From an uncultured Acidimicrobiales bacterium (GTDB taxonomy: Bacteria; Actinomycetota; Acidimicrobiia; Acidimicrobiales; SHLQ01): a DNA stretch of 47,331 bases. Under the pieces are notes generated by a model. The model searched no databases and had not been told where the DNA came from. It was given only the letters and a program-made list of their open reading frames with translations. The position numbers and the translations under genes are program-made. Shown here one piece after another: positions 24,610-34,247 of this stretch. Location: assembly GCA_938084885.1 (NCBI GenBank), contig CALKGG010000017.1:1-47331 (forward strand), in the 5' to 3' direction. Position 1 is the first letter of the stretch; each line of letters starts with the position of its first letter.

Positions 24610-25539
24610 ATGGACCTTCGCCAACTGAACGCCATCATGGCAGTCTCTGAGCATCGGAGCTTCTCTGCTGCGGCTCGAGCCCTCCATACGGTGCAGTCCA
24701 ACGTGTCGACCCACGTTGCACGGCTCGAGCGCGAGCTCGATGCCGTGCTGGTCGACCGGCGAACCGGCGAGCTCACCGCCGAAGGAGAAGTCGTCGTTCT
24801 TCGTGCCTTGCGCATCAAGGCCGAGCTCCAAGCAATTCCCGCCGACGTGTCGGCGTTGCGCGACGACATCAGAGGAACGGTTCGTTTCGGCATCATTGGT
24901 ACGACTGGACGTTGGCTCGTCCCGGCGCTGCTCGGCGCGCTCAAGGAGAGCTTTCCCGGCGTGCACCTCGTGGTGGTCGATGCCACTACGACCGGCCTTC
25001 TCCCCCAGCTGCAGAGCGGACAGCTCACGATGGCGGTGCTCAACCTGCCGTTGAGCGAACCTGAGCTTGCATCGGAGCCGTTGTTCGACGAGGACCGCAT
25101 CCTCATTGTCCCGAAGAGTCATGAACTTGCCCAACACGATCGGGTCACTCTCGCCGAGCTGGCCGACCATGAGATTGTGCTTCCGCCCCCTGGAACCCAG
25201 TTTCGCCAAGAGGTCGACGCGGCTGCCGACGAGATCGGCGTCACGCTGGTCCCGTCGGCCGAGCTCGATGGTATGCGTCTGTTGGCATCGCTTGCGTTCC
25301 AGGGATACGCACCAGCGCTTGTGCCCGCAACCGCAGCACCCTATGGCCATGGCGACGATTGGAAGATCGTCCACGTCGATGACATGACGACACGAAGCGT
25401 TGGTTTGGCGTACCGGCGTTGGACAACGCTGCCTGCTCCGGCTCGGGCCGTCCAACAAGTTATTGGCGAAGTCGTTGCGGCCCAGGGCGCATTTCAGCCT
25501 GGTCTTCACGTCACGGTAACCAACAAAGACGGCTCCTAG
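24610..25539 (+). CDS. LysR-family transcriptional regulator
   Basis: The 309-residue protein has the LysR winged helix-turn-helix (MDLRQLNAIMAVSEHRSFSA, then ALHTVQSNVSTHVARLERE) and a periplasmic-binding-like effector domain. The recognition helix reads TVQSNVSTHVARLE, where many LysR proteins have SQPAVSRQI. It is unusual in lying only 10 bp behind aconitase on the same strand, so it is probably cotranscribed with it rather than divergent from a target. It might respond to a citric acid cycle intermediate and control acn or the genes after it, which is an inference from position only. Confidence 0.88.
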   Translation: MDLRQLNAIMAVSEHRSFSAAARALHTVQSNVSTHVARLERELDAVLVDRRTGELTAEGEVVVLRALRIKAELQAIPADVSALRDDIRGTVRFGIIGTTGRWLVPALLGALKESFPGVHLVVVDATTTGLLPQLQSGQLTMAVLNLPLSEPELASEPLFDEDRILIVPKSHELAQHDRVTLAELADHEIVLPPPGTQFRQEVDAAADEIGVTLVPSAELDGMRLLASLAFQGYAPALVPATAAPYGHGDDWKIVHVDDMTTRSVGLAYRRWTTLPAPARAVQQVIGEVVAAQGAFQPGLHVTVTNKDGS

Positions 25540-25595
25540 CCCGACCCGGCTTTCCTGGACAGGACACTGCGAGGGCTTCCTCCTAGACTCCTGGC

Positions 25596-26954
25596 GTGGC
25601 AATCACTAACACTCCGGATGCTGAAGAGACTGCGAACGCCGGGAGACGTAGCCGTTCTGCGGTGGAACACGGTTCGGATGGACGTCGCCGCATCGTTGTG
25701 CGGATCGCCGACGGCGAAGAATCGGCGATTACGACGAGCGACGCCGACCTGATTTCGCTGGCGGCAGTGAAAGCGTTGGATCAAGGGGTTCCCTTGGTTT
25801 GTGAGTTTCGGGCGAACGGACCTGCAGCTCATGAAGAGCTCGCGGTGACGTTCGCTGTTGGACAGGCAGCTCGCGAGCTCACTCGCTGCTCCGGGCGGGT
25901 CCCGACGATCGGTGTGCTTCATGGCGATGCGGTTGCTGGGCCTGCGTTGCTGCTTGGGCTTATGGACCACGTCATCGTTGTCGACCACAGCCATGCATTT
26001 GTCAGCGGCCCACAGATGGTGAGCGAGTTTACCGGCGTCGAGTTCAACCGGACCGAGCTCGGCGGAGCGTCCGTGTTGGCCCAGAGCGCTGGTCTCGCTG
26101 CATTGTCAGCACCCGATGTGCAGACGGCGTACGAGCTTGTCGATGACCTCCTTTTGGTACTGCCGTCGAGCAACGAGCAGGCCCCACCTTCGATCGACAC
26201 CGACGATCCTGCGGGCCGGTTGGTGCCAGACGCGGGCGACATCCTCCCAACAACTGCGTCAGGCGCATACGACGTTCGAGATGTGATTACCGAAGTCGTC
26301 GACGACGAGTGGTTCCTCGAGCTACGCCCAAGCTTTGCGACCAACCTGATCACCGGCTTTGCGAGCATTGGTGGCACCGCGGTCGGCGTCGTGGCGAATC
26401 AGCCCATGGCGATCGCCGGAACGCTCGACATTCCGTCGTCGCAGAAGGGCGGTCGTTTCGTGGCGTTTTGCGACGCGTTCAACATGCCCATCGTGACCTT
26501 TGTCGATACGTCCGGCTTCTACCCGGGCAAAGACCTCGAGTGGCGAGGAATGATTCGCTACGGAGCCCAACTCGCCTTTGCGTATGCACGGGCAACGGTG
26601 CCTCGCATCAACGTCACCTTGCGAAAGAGCTACGGCGGCGCCTACATCGTTATGGATTCAAAGAACATGGGCAACGACCTGGCCTATGCGTGGCCGAGCG
26701 CCGAGATTGCAGTGATGGGAGCCAAAGGCGCCATCGAGATCCTGCATCGTAAGGCTGATGAGGCCGAACGGGCCGAGCTCGAAGCGGCTTATGAAGATCG
26801 GCTACTCAACCCGTTTATTGCCGCACAGCGCGGAACCGTCGACGCAGTTATCGCCCCTGAGGACACCCGCTCTCAGCTCGCCGCGAGCCTTCGATTGCTC
26901 TCATCGAAACGCGAAGTCGTCCCCCGTCGCAAGCACGACAACACCCCGCTCTAG
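25596..26954 (+). CDS. Acyl-CoA carboxylase beta subunit (carboxyltransferase), short form
   Basis: The 452-residue protein has two crotonase-like carboxyltransferase domains. The C-terminal one is well conserved: GFASIGGTAVGVVANQP, FVDTSGFYPG, KSYGGAYIVMDSK and AEIAVMGAKGAIEIL, which are signatures of acetyl/propionyl-CoA carboxylase beta chains. The N-terminal domain is degenerate and shorter than in the usual 510-530-residue enzymes, and the normal AccD opening (GKLTARERI) is missing. It begins with the GTG at 25596. No biotin-carrier subunit is nearby. The acyl substrate cannot be decided, and the weak N-domain raises the possibility that the protein has lost or changed acyl-CoA binding. 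Confidence 0.85.
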   Translation: MAITNTPDAEETANAGRRSRSAVEHGSDGRRRIVVRIADGEESAITTSDADLISLAAVKALDQGVPLVCEFRANGPAAHEELAVTFAVGQAARELTRCSGRVPTIGVLHGDAVAGPALLLGLMDHVIVVDHSHAFVSGPQMVSEFTGVEFNRTELGGASVLAQSAGLAALSAPDVQTAYELVDDLLLVLPSSNEQAPPSIDTDDPAGRLVPDAGDILPTTASGAYDVRDVITEVVDDEWFLELRPSFATNLITGFASIGGTAVGVVANQPMAIAGTLDIPSSQKGGRFVAFCDAFNMPIVTFVDTSGFYPGKDLEWRGMIRYGAQLAFAYARATVPRINVTLRKSYGGAYIVMDSKNMGNDLAYAWPSAEIAVMGAKGAIEILHRKADEAERAELEAAYEDRLLNPFIAAQRGTVDAVIAPEDTRSQLAASLRLLSSKREVVPRRKHDNTPL

Positions 26955-27093
26955 CACGGGCGGCCATAACTTTCGATCGTTCCTCGCGTGTTCCGCAGGG
27001 AAATGCGGATAGAAGCCTATATTTGTAGGTGCGCTAACAACGACGTTCCGCATCCTGCCAACCACCCAACACCCATCTCTCTTGGAGCACGCC

Positions 27094-28362
27094 GTGAGCG
27101 AGACCATCACCATCACAGATAACCGGACCGGCGAGTCGGTCGAGGTTCCGATCGTGAATGGGGCGGTGGACTCGACAGCATGGAAGAAGCTCATGCCAGG
27201 AACCTGGTTCCTCGATCCGGCGTTCGGCACGACTGCGAGCACCGAGTCGGCAATTACGTTCCTCGACGGTGGCGCAGGCCAGCTCGAATACCGCGGCTAC
27301 CCAATCGACCAGCTCGCAGCGAATTCGACACACCTCGAGGTTGCGTACCTGCTGTTGAACGGCGATCTTCCAAACAGCGAGCAGCTCGACAGCTGGGTCG
27401 ATGACGTCACCCATCACACCTACCTGCACGAGAACTTTCGGCGCCACGTCCACGACGCATTCCATTACGACGCCCACCCAATGGGTCTACTCACGTCGAG
27501 CGTTGCGGGCCTTTCGACCTTCTACCCCGACGCAAAGGACATCGAAGATCCAGCAGAGCGGATGCGCCAAATCACTCGCCTCGTTGCAAAGATGCCGACC
27601 CTGGCCGCTGCGGCCTACCGCTTTAGCCTCGGGCTTCCGTTCGTGTTCCCACGAAACGACCTCGACTACACCTCGAACTTCTTGTCGATGATGTTCTCGA
27701 TCGCCGAGGACGACTACGAACCAGAACCAGCGCTCAAGAAGGCCATGGAGATTCTCTTCATCCTCCACGCCGATCACGAACAGAACTGTTCAACAACGGC
27801 TGCTCGTGTTGTTGGTTCGGCCCACGCCGACCCATACGTGTCGGTCGCTGCAGCAAGCGCTGCCCTCTATGGGCCTCGCCACGGCGGCGCCAACGAGGCT
27901 GTGCTTCGTATGCTGGCCGAGATTGGCTCATATGAGAACGTTCCGGCCTACATGGAACGGGTCAAAGGCGGCGAAGAGCGCCTCATGGGCTTTGGACACC
28001 GCGTGTACAAGAACTACGACCCACGCGCGCAGATCATCAAAGAAGCAGCACACGAGGTCTTTGCGGTCACGGGCCAGAACCCACTGCTCGACATTGCCCT
28101 CAAGCTCGAAGAGGTCGCTCTGGCCGATCCGTACTTTATTGAACGCAAGTTGTACCCGAACGTCGACTTCTACTCGGGCCTCATCTACCAGTCGATGGGC
28201 TTCCCCGTCGAAATGTTTACTGTGCTGTTCGCGATTCCACGAACCGTTGGATGGCTTGCGCACTGGCAAGAAATGCTCGAGCAGAACAGCCGTATTGCTC
28301 GCCCACGCCAGGTTTACACCGGCGCACCAACACGCGAGTACGTCGCGATCGATAACCGCTAA
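27094..28362 (+). CDS. gltA: Citrate synthase
   Basis: The 422-residue enzyme condenses oxaloacetate and acetyl-CoA. The catalytic residues are visible: His in PRHGGANEAV, His in MGFGHRVYKNYDPR, and Asp in PNVDFYSGLIYQSMG. The length and sequence fit the hexameric type-II form of Gram-negative and actinobacterial GltA. The start is GTG 27094 with a ttggag ribosome-binding site six bases before it. An in-frame TTG inside that site is rejected. The 139-bp gap upstream after the carboxylase contains a ccgca/tgcgg hairpin and should hold its promoter. Confidence 0.95.
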   Translation: MSETITITDNRTGESVEVPIVNGAVDSTAWKKLMPGTWFLDPAFGTTASTESAITFLDGGAGQLEYRGYPIDQLAANSTHLEVAYLLLNGDLPNSEQLDSWVDDVTHHTYLHENFRRHVHDAFHYDAHPMGLLTSSVAGLSTFYPDAKDIEDPAERMRQITRLVAKMPTLAAAAYRFSLGLPFVFPRNDLDYTSNFLSMMFSIAEDDYEPEPALKKAMEILFILHADHEQNCSTTAARVVGSAHADPYVSVAAASAALYGPRHGGANEAVLRMLAEIGSYENVPAYMERVKGGEERLMGFGHRVYKNYDPRAQIIKEAAHEVFAVTGQNPLLDIALKLEEVALADPYFIERKLYPNVDFYSGLIYQSMGFPVEMFTVLFAIPRTVGWLAHWQEMLEQNSRIARPRQVYTGAPTREYVAIDNR

Positions 28363-28425
28363 CGAGCCAACGACCAGCCCGTCCGACGCCTGATCCGAAG
28401 GCGTGCGCATCTAGAATCGTGTGCG

Positions 28426-30675
28426 ATGCCTGATTCGAAGCTTCCAATGCGCGGACACGCGTGCCTTGGCATTCTTGCCGCCTGCTTCTTGGTCGTTCCG
28501 CTTCTCGCGATTGGGCCCGTCAACGCGCAGACCGCACGCGATGGGGTTGCGACAACCACCGCGCATGCCAAACCAACCGTCAAGCAATCGGGTACGGCCA
28601 CGAGTCCGTCAGGCCTAGGCCTCGGCGGTGCCTTTGGTACCAGCGCGGGCACCGACACCGTAATAAGTGATGGTTCGCTCGCCGCGCTGGCAGCGGACCC
28701 GGGGCGTGTGCCAGCAACGGCCACCACGAACGTCGAGGTGCACGGAAACGACCTCGACGCGCTGGGTCGTGCGATCGCCTCGGTCGGCGGAGAGGCATAC
28801 GGACACGTTCCCGGGTTCTTTGTCGAAGCCCGAATCCCCATTGGTCAGCTCGAGGTTCTCCAGGCTGATCCTGCGGTCGTGCGCCTCGACGAGGTCACTC
28901 GAGTCTCCAATCAGCCAGCCGACGATTCGCTGGCCAACAACCCGGCGTTGACGAGCATCCTCGAGAACAGTGTTCTTCTCGATCAGTGGCATTCGGCTGG
29001 ACATCTCGGCGGAGGCCAAAAGATTGGCATTCTCGACATCTTCGGTGGTGCCGAACTCCAGCAAGCCATTTCGAACGATCGGATCCCTCCCCCGGCGGGG
29101 ACGTTTTGTCGGCGCAACGGTCGTTCCTGTCCAATATCGGCAATCGATGGCGGGCCCCATGGCGTGGCGGTCGCTGAGATCATCCATCAGGTCGCTCCTG
29201 AAGCCGAGCTGTATTTGGCGACTGTCCTAACCACTGCCGACTTGGCAGCGGCGGTCGAATGGTTCGGGCGCGAAGGCGTCACCGTCATCAACCGTTCTGA
29301 AACCTCCGAGCTCGATGGGCCCGGCGATGGGACGGGGCCCACGGCGTCAATTGTCGATCGAGCTGTCGAGCTCAACATGGTGTGGGTCGCCGCTGCTGGA
29401 AATGCGGGCGGTCGAGGAGCGAGCGACGGCCAGAACTGGATTGGGGACTTCAACGACCCCGATGGCAACGGCTTCCACAACTTTGCTGATGGCACCGAGC
29501 GCATGGCGTTTACATGTGGGTTCATTCTCGGGATGCGTTGGGATGATTGGGACGCTGGCACAATTCCTACCGACTACGACCTTTGGATCTACGACACGCC
29601 AACCGCAAACGCGACCGAAGCGCGCGGTGCCGACCTGCAATCGAACACGAACCATGTGCCGCTAGAACACGTCAACACGCAGTGCAGCAGCTTCGATGAC
29701 GTCGATTACATCTCTATCCACCGATACGCCGAGACACGATCAGATGGCACCGACGAGATTCAGATTCTCGGCAATCAGACGCAGATGTCCGAGTGGACGA
29801 ATTCACGATCAGCGACCGGCCCGGGCAATGATTCGTCGAACCCTGGGGCGATCATTGTTGGCGCATCGGTGCGTGCAACAGACAACACGCTCGCTGGCTA
29901 CTCGTCGCAGGGACCGACCTTTGACGGCCGGGACGGCGTCGACCTTCTTGCTCCGTCGTGCCTTCCAATTCCGGACTTCTTCTCGTTCTGTTTCTCTGGG
30001 ACCAGTGCAAGTGCGCCGGTCATTGGCGGCATCGTGGGTGTGCTTCGTGGCGCCGGACTCGCAGGCACCGCGCCAGAAATCGATCCGCTCATTGCGTCGA
30101 TCACGATCGATGGCGGAGCTCCTGGGCCCGATCCGCAATACGGCCACGGTTTCCTCAACCTGCCCTCCCCCACAGCGCTTAACGTGCCGGCAACGATCCC
30201 GTCGTGTAACGGTGTGCGAGCAACGATCATTGGCACTGCCGGCAACGATGTCCTCGTTGGCACGCAGGGCGTCGACGTCATCTGGGGTGGGCCGGGCGCC
30301 GATCGCATCAGCGGGCGAGGCGGCCATGACATCATCTGCGGAGGAACTGGTGCCGACGTGATTCTTGCCGGTGCCGGCAACGACACCGTGCTTGCGGGCA
30401 AAGGTGGAGACCGGGTCGAAGGCCAAGACGGCGCCGATGCCATTAACGGCGGCCCGGGCCGTGACGTGCTCGAAGGTAACCGTGGCCAAGACGAGCTTCT
30501 CGGGGCCAAGGGGCGCGACACACTCAAGGGTGGCAAAGATGATGACCTCATTCGCGGCGGCGCTGGTAACGATCGCCTGATCGGTGGCGCTGGTGAGGAT
30601 CGTGTCTTTGGCGGCAGCGGCGCAGATCGCTGCGACGCCGACGTCGAACACTCGGTGAGCTGTCGCCGTTCGTAA
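28426..30675 (+). CDS. Secreted subtilisin-like serine protease with C-terminal RTX module
   Basis: The 749-residue protein has a signal peptide (about residues 1-35), a propeptide-like region to about residue 165, and an S8 protease domain. The triad is Asp204 (IGILDIFGG), His245 (DGGPHGVAVAE) and Ser527 (FSGTSASAPVIGG), with the oxyanion Asn326 in AAAGNAGG. From residue 594 a module starts SCNGVRATIIGTAGNDVLVG and continues as GGxGxDxxx calcium-binding repeats to the end, with Cys594 and Cys638 bracketing the first repeats and two more cysteines at the tail. The histidine motif GPHGVAVAE departs from the usual HGTxVA. It is a likely extracellular enzyme, and the substrates are unknown. Confidence 0.85.
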   Translation: MPDSKLPMRGHACLGILAACFLVVPLLAIGPVNAQTARDGVATTTAHAKPTVKQSGTATSPSGLGLGGAFGTSAGTDTVISDGSLAALAADPGRVPATATTNVEVHGNDLDALGRAIASVGGEAYGHVPGFFVEARIPIGQLEVLQADPAVVRLDEVTRVSNQPADDSLANNPALTSILENSVLLDQWHSAGHLGGGQKIGILDIFGGAELQQAISNDRIPPPAGTFCRRNGRSCPISAIDGGPHGVAVAEIIHQVAPEAELYLATVLTTADLAAAVEWFGREGVTVINRSETSELDGPGDGTGPTASIVDRAVELNMVWVAAAGNAGGRGASDGQNWIGDFNDPDGNGFHNFADGTERMAFTCGFILGMRWDDWDAGTIPTDYDLWIYDTPTANATEARGADLQSNTNHVPLEHVNTQCSSFDDVDYISIHRYAETRSDGTDEIQILGNQTQMSEWTNSRSATGPGNDSSNPGAIIVGASVRATDNTLAGYSSQGPTFDGRDGVDLLAPSCLPIPDFFSFCFSGTSASAPVIGGIVGVLRGAGLAGTAPEIDPLIASITIDGGAPGPDPQYGHGFLNLPSPTALNVPATIPSCNGVRATIIGTAGNDVLVGTQGVDVIWGGPGADRISGRGGHDIICGGTGADVILAGAGNDTVLAGKGGDRVEGQDGADAINGGPGRDVLEGNRGQDELLGAKGRDTLKGGKDDDLIRGGAGNDRLIGGAGEDRVFGGSGADRCDADVEHSVSCRRS

Positions 30676-30711
30676 CGGCGACCGTGGGTAGAGCGTTTCG
30701 GGGGCGCTCTA
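30663..30711. terminator. Two hairpins between the subtilase and tdk genes
   Basis: The first hairpin, tcgccgtt/aacggcga with a cgt loop (30663-30681), encloses the subtilase stop codon. The second, tagagcg/cgctcta (30689-30711), contains the stop codon of the convergent tdk gene. Together they form a bidirectional end for the two transcripts, although neither has a T tract. Confidence 0.55.
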
Positions 30712-31308
30712 GTCGAGCGTGATATCGGTCCGGCCTTGGCCAGACATCCAGTGTTCGCGGCAACGCAGTTCGTAGCTGACGTCGGGGGCTTCGGCGGGGT
30801 TGTCGACAACCATGAGCTCTCCCTCATACACCTGCACGCCGTCGACGAGCCGGGCGTTGTGTGTTGCGCGGTTGCCGCACCAGCAGCGCGCTTCGCATTG
30901 GATGGCTTCGGTGACATCGGCCAGTTCGAGGAGACGCGCCGTTCCCGGGAAGAGTCGACCTCGAAAGTCGGTGAGCAGACCAAAGGCAAACACGTCGAGG
31001 CGGAGCGTGTCGACAACTTCAGCGAGTTGTTCGATCTGTTCTGGGGTGTAGAACTGGGCTTCGTCACAAACGAGGTAGTCAAAGGGGTTGCCGTTGTTGT
31101 GGGCGACCTCTCGTAGGTCGACGGTTGGGTCGATCACGACCGCCTCGGCCGACACGCCGAGCCGGGAACTTACGCGGGCACCTCGACGATCGAGCATCGA
31201 GCACAGCGCCCCGTTTAGCCCGCCGTGGGTCAAGTTGTGGTGAATCTGGAGGGCGAGGGTCGATTTTCCCGAGCCCATCGTCCCAAAGGAGAACCGCAAT
31301 ATCCCCAT
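30709..31308 (-). CDS. tdk: Thymidine kinase
   Basis: The enzyme phosphorylates thymidine and deoxyuridine in nucleotide salvage. The 199-residue protein of the TK1 type has the P-loop FGTMGSGKSTLA (most bacterial forms have GPMFSGKS), the Walker B motif LVCDEAQF, and FAFGLLTDFRGRLFPG. The zinc-binding region keeps CEARCWCG followed by a single ELRCREH. The ATG at 31308 (MGILRFSFGTMG) is the family start. It lies 65 bp behind nrdJ on the same strand, so both DNA precursor genes probably share a transcript. Confidence 0.92.
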   Translation of the reverse strand: MGILRFSFGTMGSGKSTLALQIHHNLTHGGLNGALCSMLDRRGARVSSRLGVSAEAVVIDPTVDLREVAHNNGNPFDYLVCDEAQFYTPEQIEQLAEVVDTLRLDVFAFGLLTDFRGRLFPGTARLLELADVTEAIQCEARCWCGNRATHNARLVDGVQVYEGELMVVDNPAEAPDVSYELRCREHWMSGQGRTDITLD

Positions 31309-31373
31309 GACCGCAAGGTTACTCCGCGTGCCTGGAAGGGTTTGCTGTATTGGTATTTGTGGTGAGTGAATCG

Positions 31374-34157
31374 TCATGAGCAGCCAGATGTGGAACCGCA
31401 GTCGCGGCACGCATGGCAGCTTCCTGCACGAACCATCTGGGTGCCACATTGGCCGCAGAACGGAGCATTCGAATGCTCGTCGGTATGGCTGGCGCCCTGG
31501 TCGAAGGTTGCCTCGTTGAGGTGCCCTGATGGTGGGTCGCTTGGAATATCGATGCCCTGTATCGATGGCTCGACCGCCTCGGCAACGCCGGGAAGCGTCG
31601 GCTGGCTGCGTTCGCCGGTGGTGAGGATGTTTCGCTTCCGGCGTTCTTCTGGCGACATGTATTCGACCGCCATACGCCGGAAGAGATAGTCCATCAGGCT
31701 GGAAGAGATGCGAAGGTCTTCGTCGTCGGTCATGCCGGCTGGTTCAAATCGCATGCCAACAAAGGCATCCACAAACGCCGCGAGCGGCACCCCGTATTGG
31801 AGTCCATGGCTCACCGAGATCGCAAAGGCATCCATAATGCCCGCAAGCGTCGACCCCTGTTTCGAGACCCGAATAAACAGCTCACCTGGCCGGCCATCGT
31901 CGTACTCGCCAACGGTAACGAAGCCTTTGCAATCGGAGACCCGAAACTCGAATGTGCGCGACCGGCGTGAGCGCGCAAGGCGCTCTCGCTGGGGCAAACG
32001 GGCAACGGTCGTTGCCAGCTGCGCGGGCATGTCGCCTCTTTCGACGTCGTCATCGCCCGCGGACTTCGCCGTAAGCGGCTGGGCGACCTTGCAATTGTCT
32101 CGATAAAGGGCCACTGCCTTGAGCCCTAGCCGCCAGCTCTCGATCAGAATGTCTTCGAACTCCTCGACCGTGGTGTCCTCTGGAGTATTGACGGTCTTTG
32201 AGATTGCGCCAGACAGGAACGGCTGCACCGCCGCCATCATCTGCACGTGTCCTCGTGGCGAGATCACGTTGTCGCCCATCGAACACGCAAAGACCGCAAC
32301 ATGTTCGTCGGAAAGCCCGGGCGCACCAATGACCGAACCAGTTTCGGCGACGTGGGCCACGATGGCCTCGACGTCAGCATCGTCATAACCGAGCTGAGAC
32401 AGCGCACGACCAACGCCTTGGTTGACGATCTGCATCGTGCCACCGCCGACCAGCTTCTTCATCTTGACCAAGCCAAGATCGGGTTCGATTCCGGTCGTGT
32501 CGCAATCCATCAGGAAACTGATCGTGCCGGTGGGAGCAAGTACCGTGGCTTGGGCGTTACGCACGCCGTGCTCGGTTGCCCGCACGCACGTGTCGTCCCA
32601 CGCCGCGTGCGCTGCACTCAGCAAATCTATAGGAACGAGTGATGCGTCGATCTCGTCGACCGCTGCGCGGTGCATGCCGAGCACGCGTTCAACGCTCACC
32701 GCATCATCTTCGTAGCCGTCAAAGGCGCCGACACGCGCAGCCAGGCGGGTCGACATGTTGTAGGCAGAGCCGCCCATTAGCGCCGTGACCGCCGCGGCAA
32801 GCGCTCGGCCACGATCGGAGTCATATGGTGCGCCAGCAGCCATCAGGAGCGCACCGAGGTTCGCATAGCCCAACCCCAACTGACGGAAACGACGGGTGTT
32901 GTCGCCGATCTGCTCGGTTGGGTAGTCGGCCCGGCCAACAATGATCTCTTGGGCGGTAAAGACGAGCTCGGTCGACGCGACGAACTCGTCAACCTCAAAG
33001 AAACTACCCGTCTCCTCTGGGGAATGGAATGCGAGCAGATTGAGACTGGCCAGATTGCACGCACTGTTATCGACGTGCATGTATTCCGAGCACGGGTTGC
33101 TGCCGTTGATTCGACCGAACGATGGCGTTGTGTGCCACCGATTGATCGTTGTGTCGTACTGCACGCCCGGATCGGCGCACTCCCACGCGGCCTGGGCAAT
33201 CTCGCCCATCAGTTCTCGTGCCGACACGGTCGAGACAATCTCGCCGGTGGAAACAGCCACGAGGTTCCAGTCGTCGCCGTTGACAACCGCTTCCATGAAT
33301 TCGTCGGTGACGCGCACCGAGTTGTTCGCGTTCTGATATTGAATCGAGAACGAGTCGGCGCCGTCGAGATCCATGTCGAATCCAGCGTCTCGAAGCGCCC
33401 TGGCCTTCTTCTCTTCTTTTGCCTTGCACCAGACAAATTCGCCAACGTCGGGATGGTCGATGTCGAGCATCACCATCTTCGCGGCACGGCGGGTCTTGCC
33501 ACCGCTCTTAATCGTCCCGGCCGACGCATCGGCGCCACGCATGAAACTCACCGGCCCCGACGGTGTTCCGCCGCCCTGCAGCGTTTCCATCGACGAGCGA
33601 ATTCGAGAAAGGTTCACGCCAGCACCCGAACCGCCCTTGAAGATCATGCCCTCTTCGGCGTACCAATTCAGGATTGACTCCATCGTGTCCTCGACCGACA
33701 AGATGAAACATGCCGACGCTTGCTGGGGCACCCCATCGACACCGATGTTGAACCACACCGGGCTGTTGAACGCCATGCGTTGCGACACGATGAGAAACTT
33801 CAGCTCGTCGGAGAACACCCGGGCTTCGATGTCATCGACGAAATACCCGCCGTCGATGCCCCACTGGGTGATCGTGTCGACGACTCGATCGGCAACCTGG
33901 CGAAGCGAGGACTCGCGTTCGCTCGTGCCAAGCGTTCCACGGAAGTACTTCTGGGCGAGGATGTTCGACGCGTTGATCGACCAGCGTTCTGGCACCTCAA
34001 CCCCGTATTGTTCGAACGACACCACGCCGGTCCGCCAGTCATGGATCTTTGCGTCGCGTCGTTCCCACTCGAACATGTCATAGACGGGGACGTCGTCACG
34101 TGTGAACGTTCGGCGTATTCCGAGCGCGGAGCCATGGGGCGACGATGTTAGAGACAT
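31374..34157 (-). CDS. nrdJ: Cobalamin-dependent class II ribonucleoside-diphosphate reductase
   Basis: The enzyme uses adenosylcobalamin to convert ribonucleotides into deoxyribonucleotides without oxygen dependence. The 927-residue chain shows ACFILSVEDTMESIL, the FKGGSGAGVNLSRIRSS substrate loop, NPCSEYMHVDNSACNLASLNL with the active-site CxE, and APTGTISFLMDCDTTGIEP. It ends in a cysteine-rich tail (CGQCGTQM through CRDCG) typical of NrdJ/NrdZ. No intein is seen. The ATG at 34157 has an aagga site six bases upstream. It is upstream of tdk, and its 5' leader contains a nested stem. No nrdR regulator gene is next to it. Confidence 0.95.
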   Translation of the reverse strand: MSLTSSPHGSALGIRRTFTRDDVPVYDMFEWERRDAKIHDWRTGVVSFEQYGVEVPERWSINASNILAQKYFRGTLGTSERESSLRQVADRVVDTITQWGIDGGYFVDDIEARVFSDELKFLIVSQRMAFNSPVWFNIGVDGVPQQASACFILSVEDTMESILNWYAEEGMIFKGGSGAGVNLSRIRSSMETLQGGGTPSGPVSFMRGADASAGTIKSGGKTRRAAKMVMLDIDHPDVGEFVWCKAKEEKKARALRDAGFDMDLDGADSFSIQYQNANNSVRVTDEFMEAVVNGDDWNLVAVSTGEIVSTVSARELMGEIAQAAWECADPGVQYDTTINRWHTTPSFGRINGSNPCSEYMHVDNSACNLASLNLLAFHSPEETGSFFEVDEFVASTELVFTAQEIIVGRADYPTEQIGDNTRRFRQLGLGYANLGALLMAAGAPYDSDRGRALAAAVTALMGGSAYNMSTRLAARVGAFDGYEDDAVSVERVLGMHRAAVDEIDASLVPIDLLSAAHAAWDDTCVRATEHGVRNAQATVLAPTGTISFLMDCDTTGIEPDLGLVKMKKLVGGGTMQIVNQGVGRALSQLGYDDADVEAIVAHVAETGSVIGAPGLSDEHVAVFACSMGDNVISPRGHVQMMAAVQPFLSGAISKTVNTPEDTTVEEFEDILIESWRLGLKAVALYRDNCKVAQPLTAKSAGDDDVERGDMPAQLATTVARLPQRERLARSRRSRTFEFRVSDCKGFVTVGEYDDGRPGELFIRVSKQGSTLAGIMDAFAISVSHGLQYGVPLAAFVDAFVGMRFEPAGMTDDEDLRISSSLMDYLFRRMAVEYMSPEERRKRNILTTGERSQPTLPGVAEAVEPSIQGIDIPSDPPSGHLNEATFDQGASHTDEHSNAPFCGQCGTQMVRAGSCHACRDCGSTSGCS

Positions 34158-34247
34158 GGTGTTCCTTGCCAGACAGATGGTGATGGACCCAACAGTGCGT
34201 TCACAAGAACAGCATTGCACGCCGGACCAGTATTCCCTTGCGAGTTG

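Noticed and set aside
29809..31082. Long leftward frames opposite the subtilase RTX region and into tdk
   Set aside because: Antisense shadows of the repeat region and of tdk in other frames.
31374..34157. Intein in nrdJ or recA
   Set aside because: Both proteins have normal lengths with uninterrupted conserved motifs.
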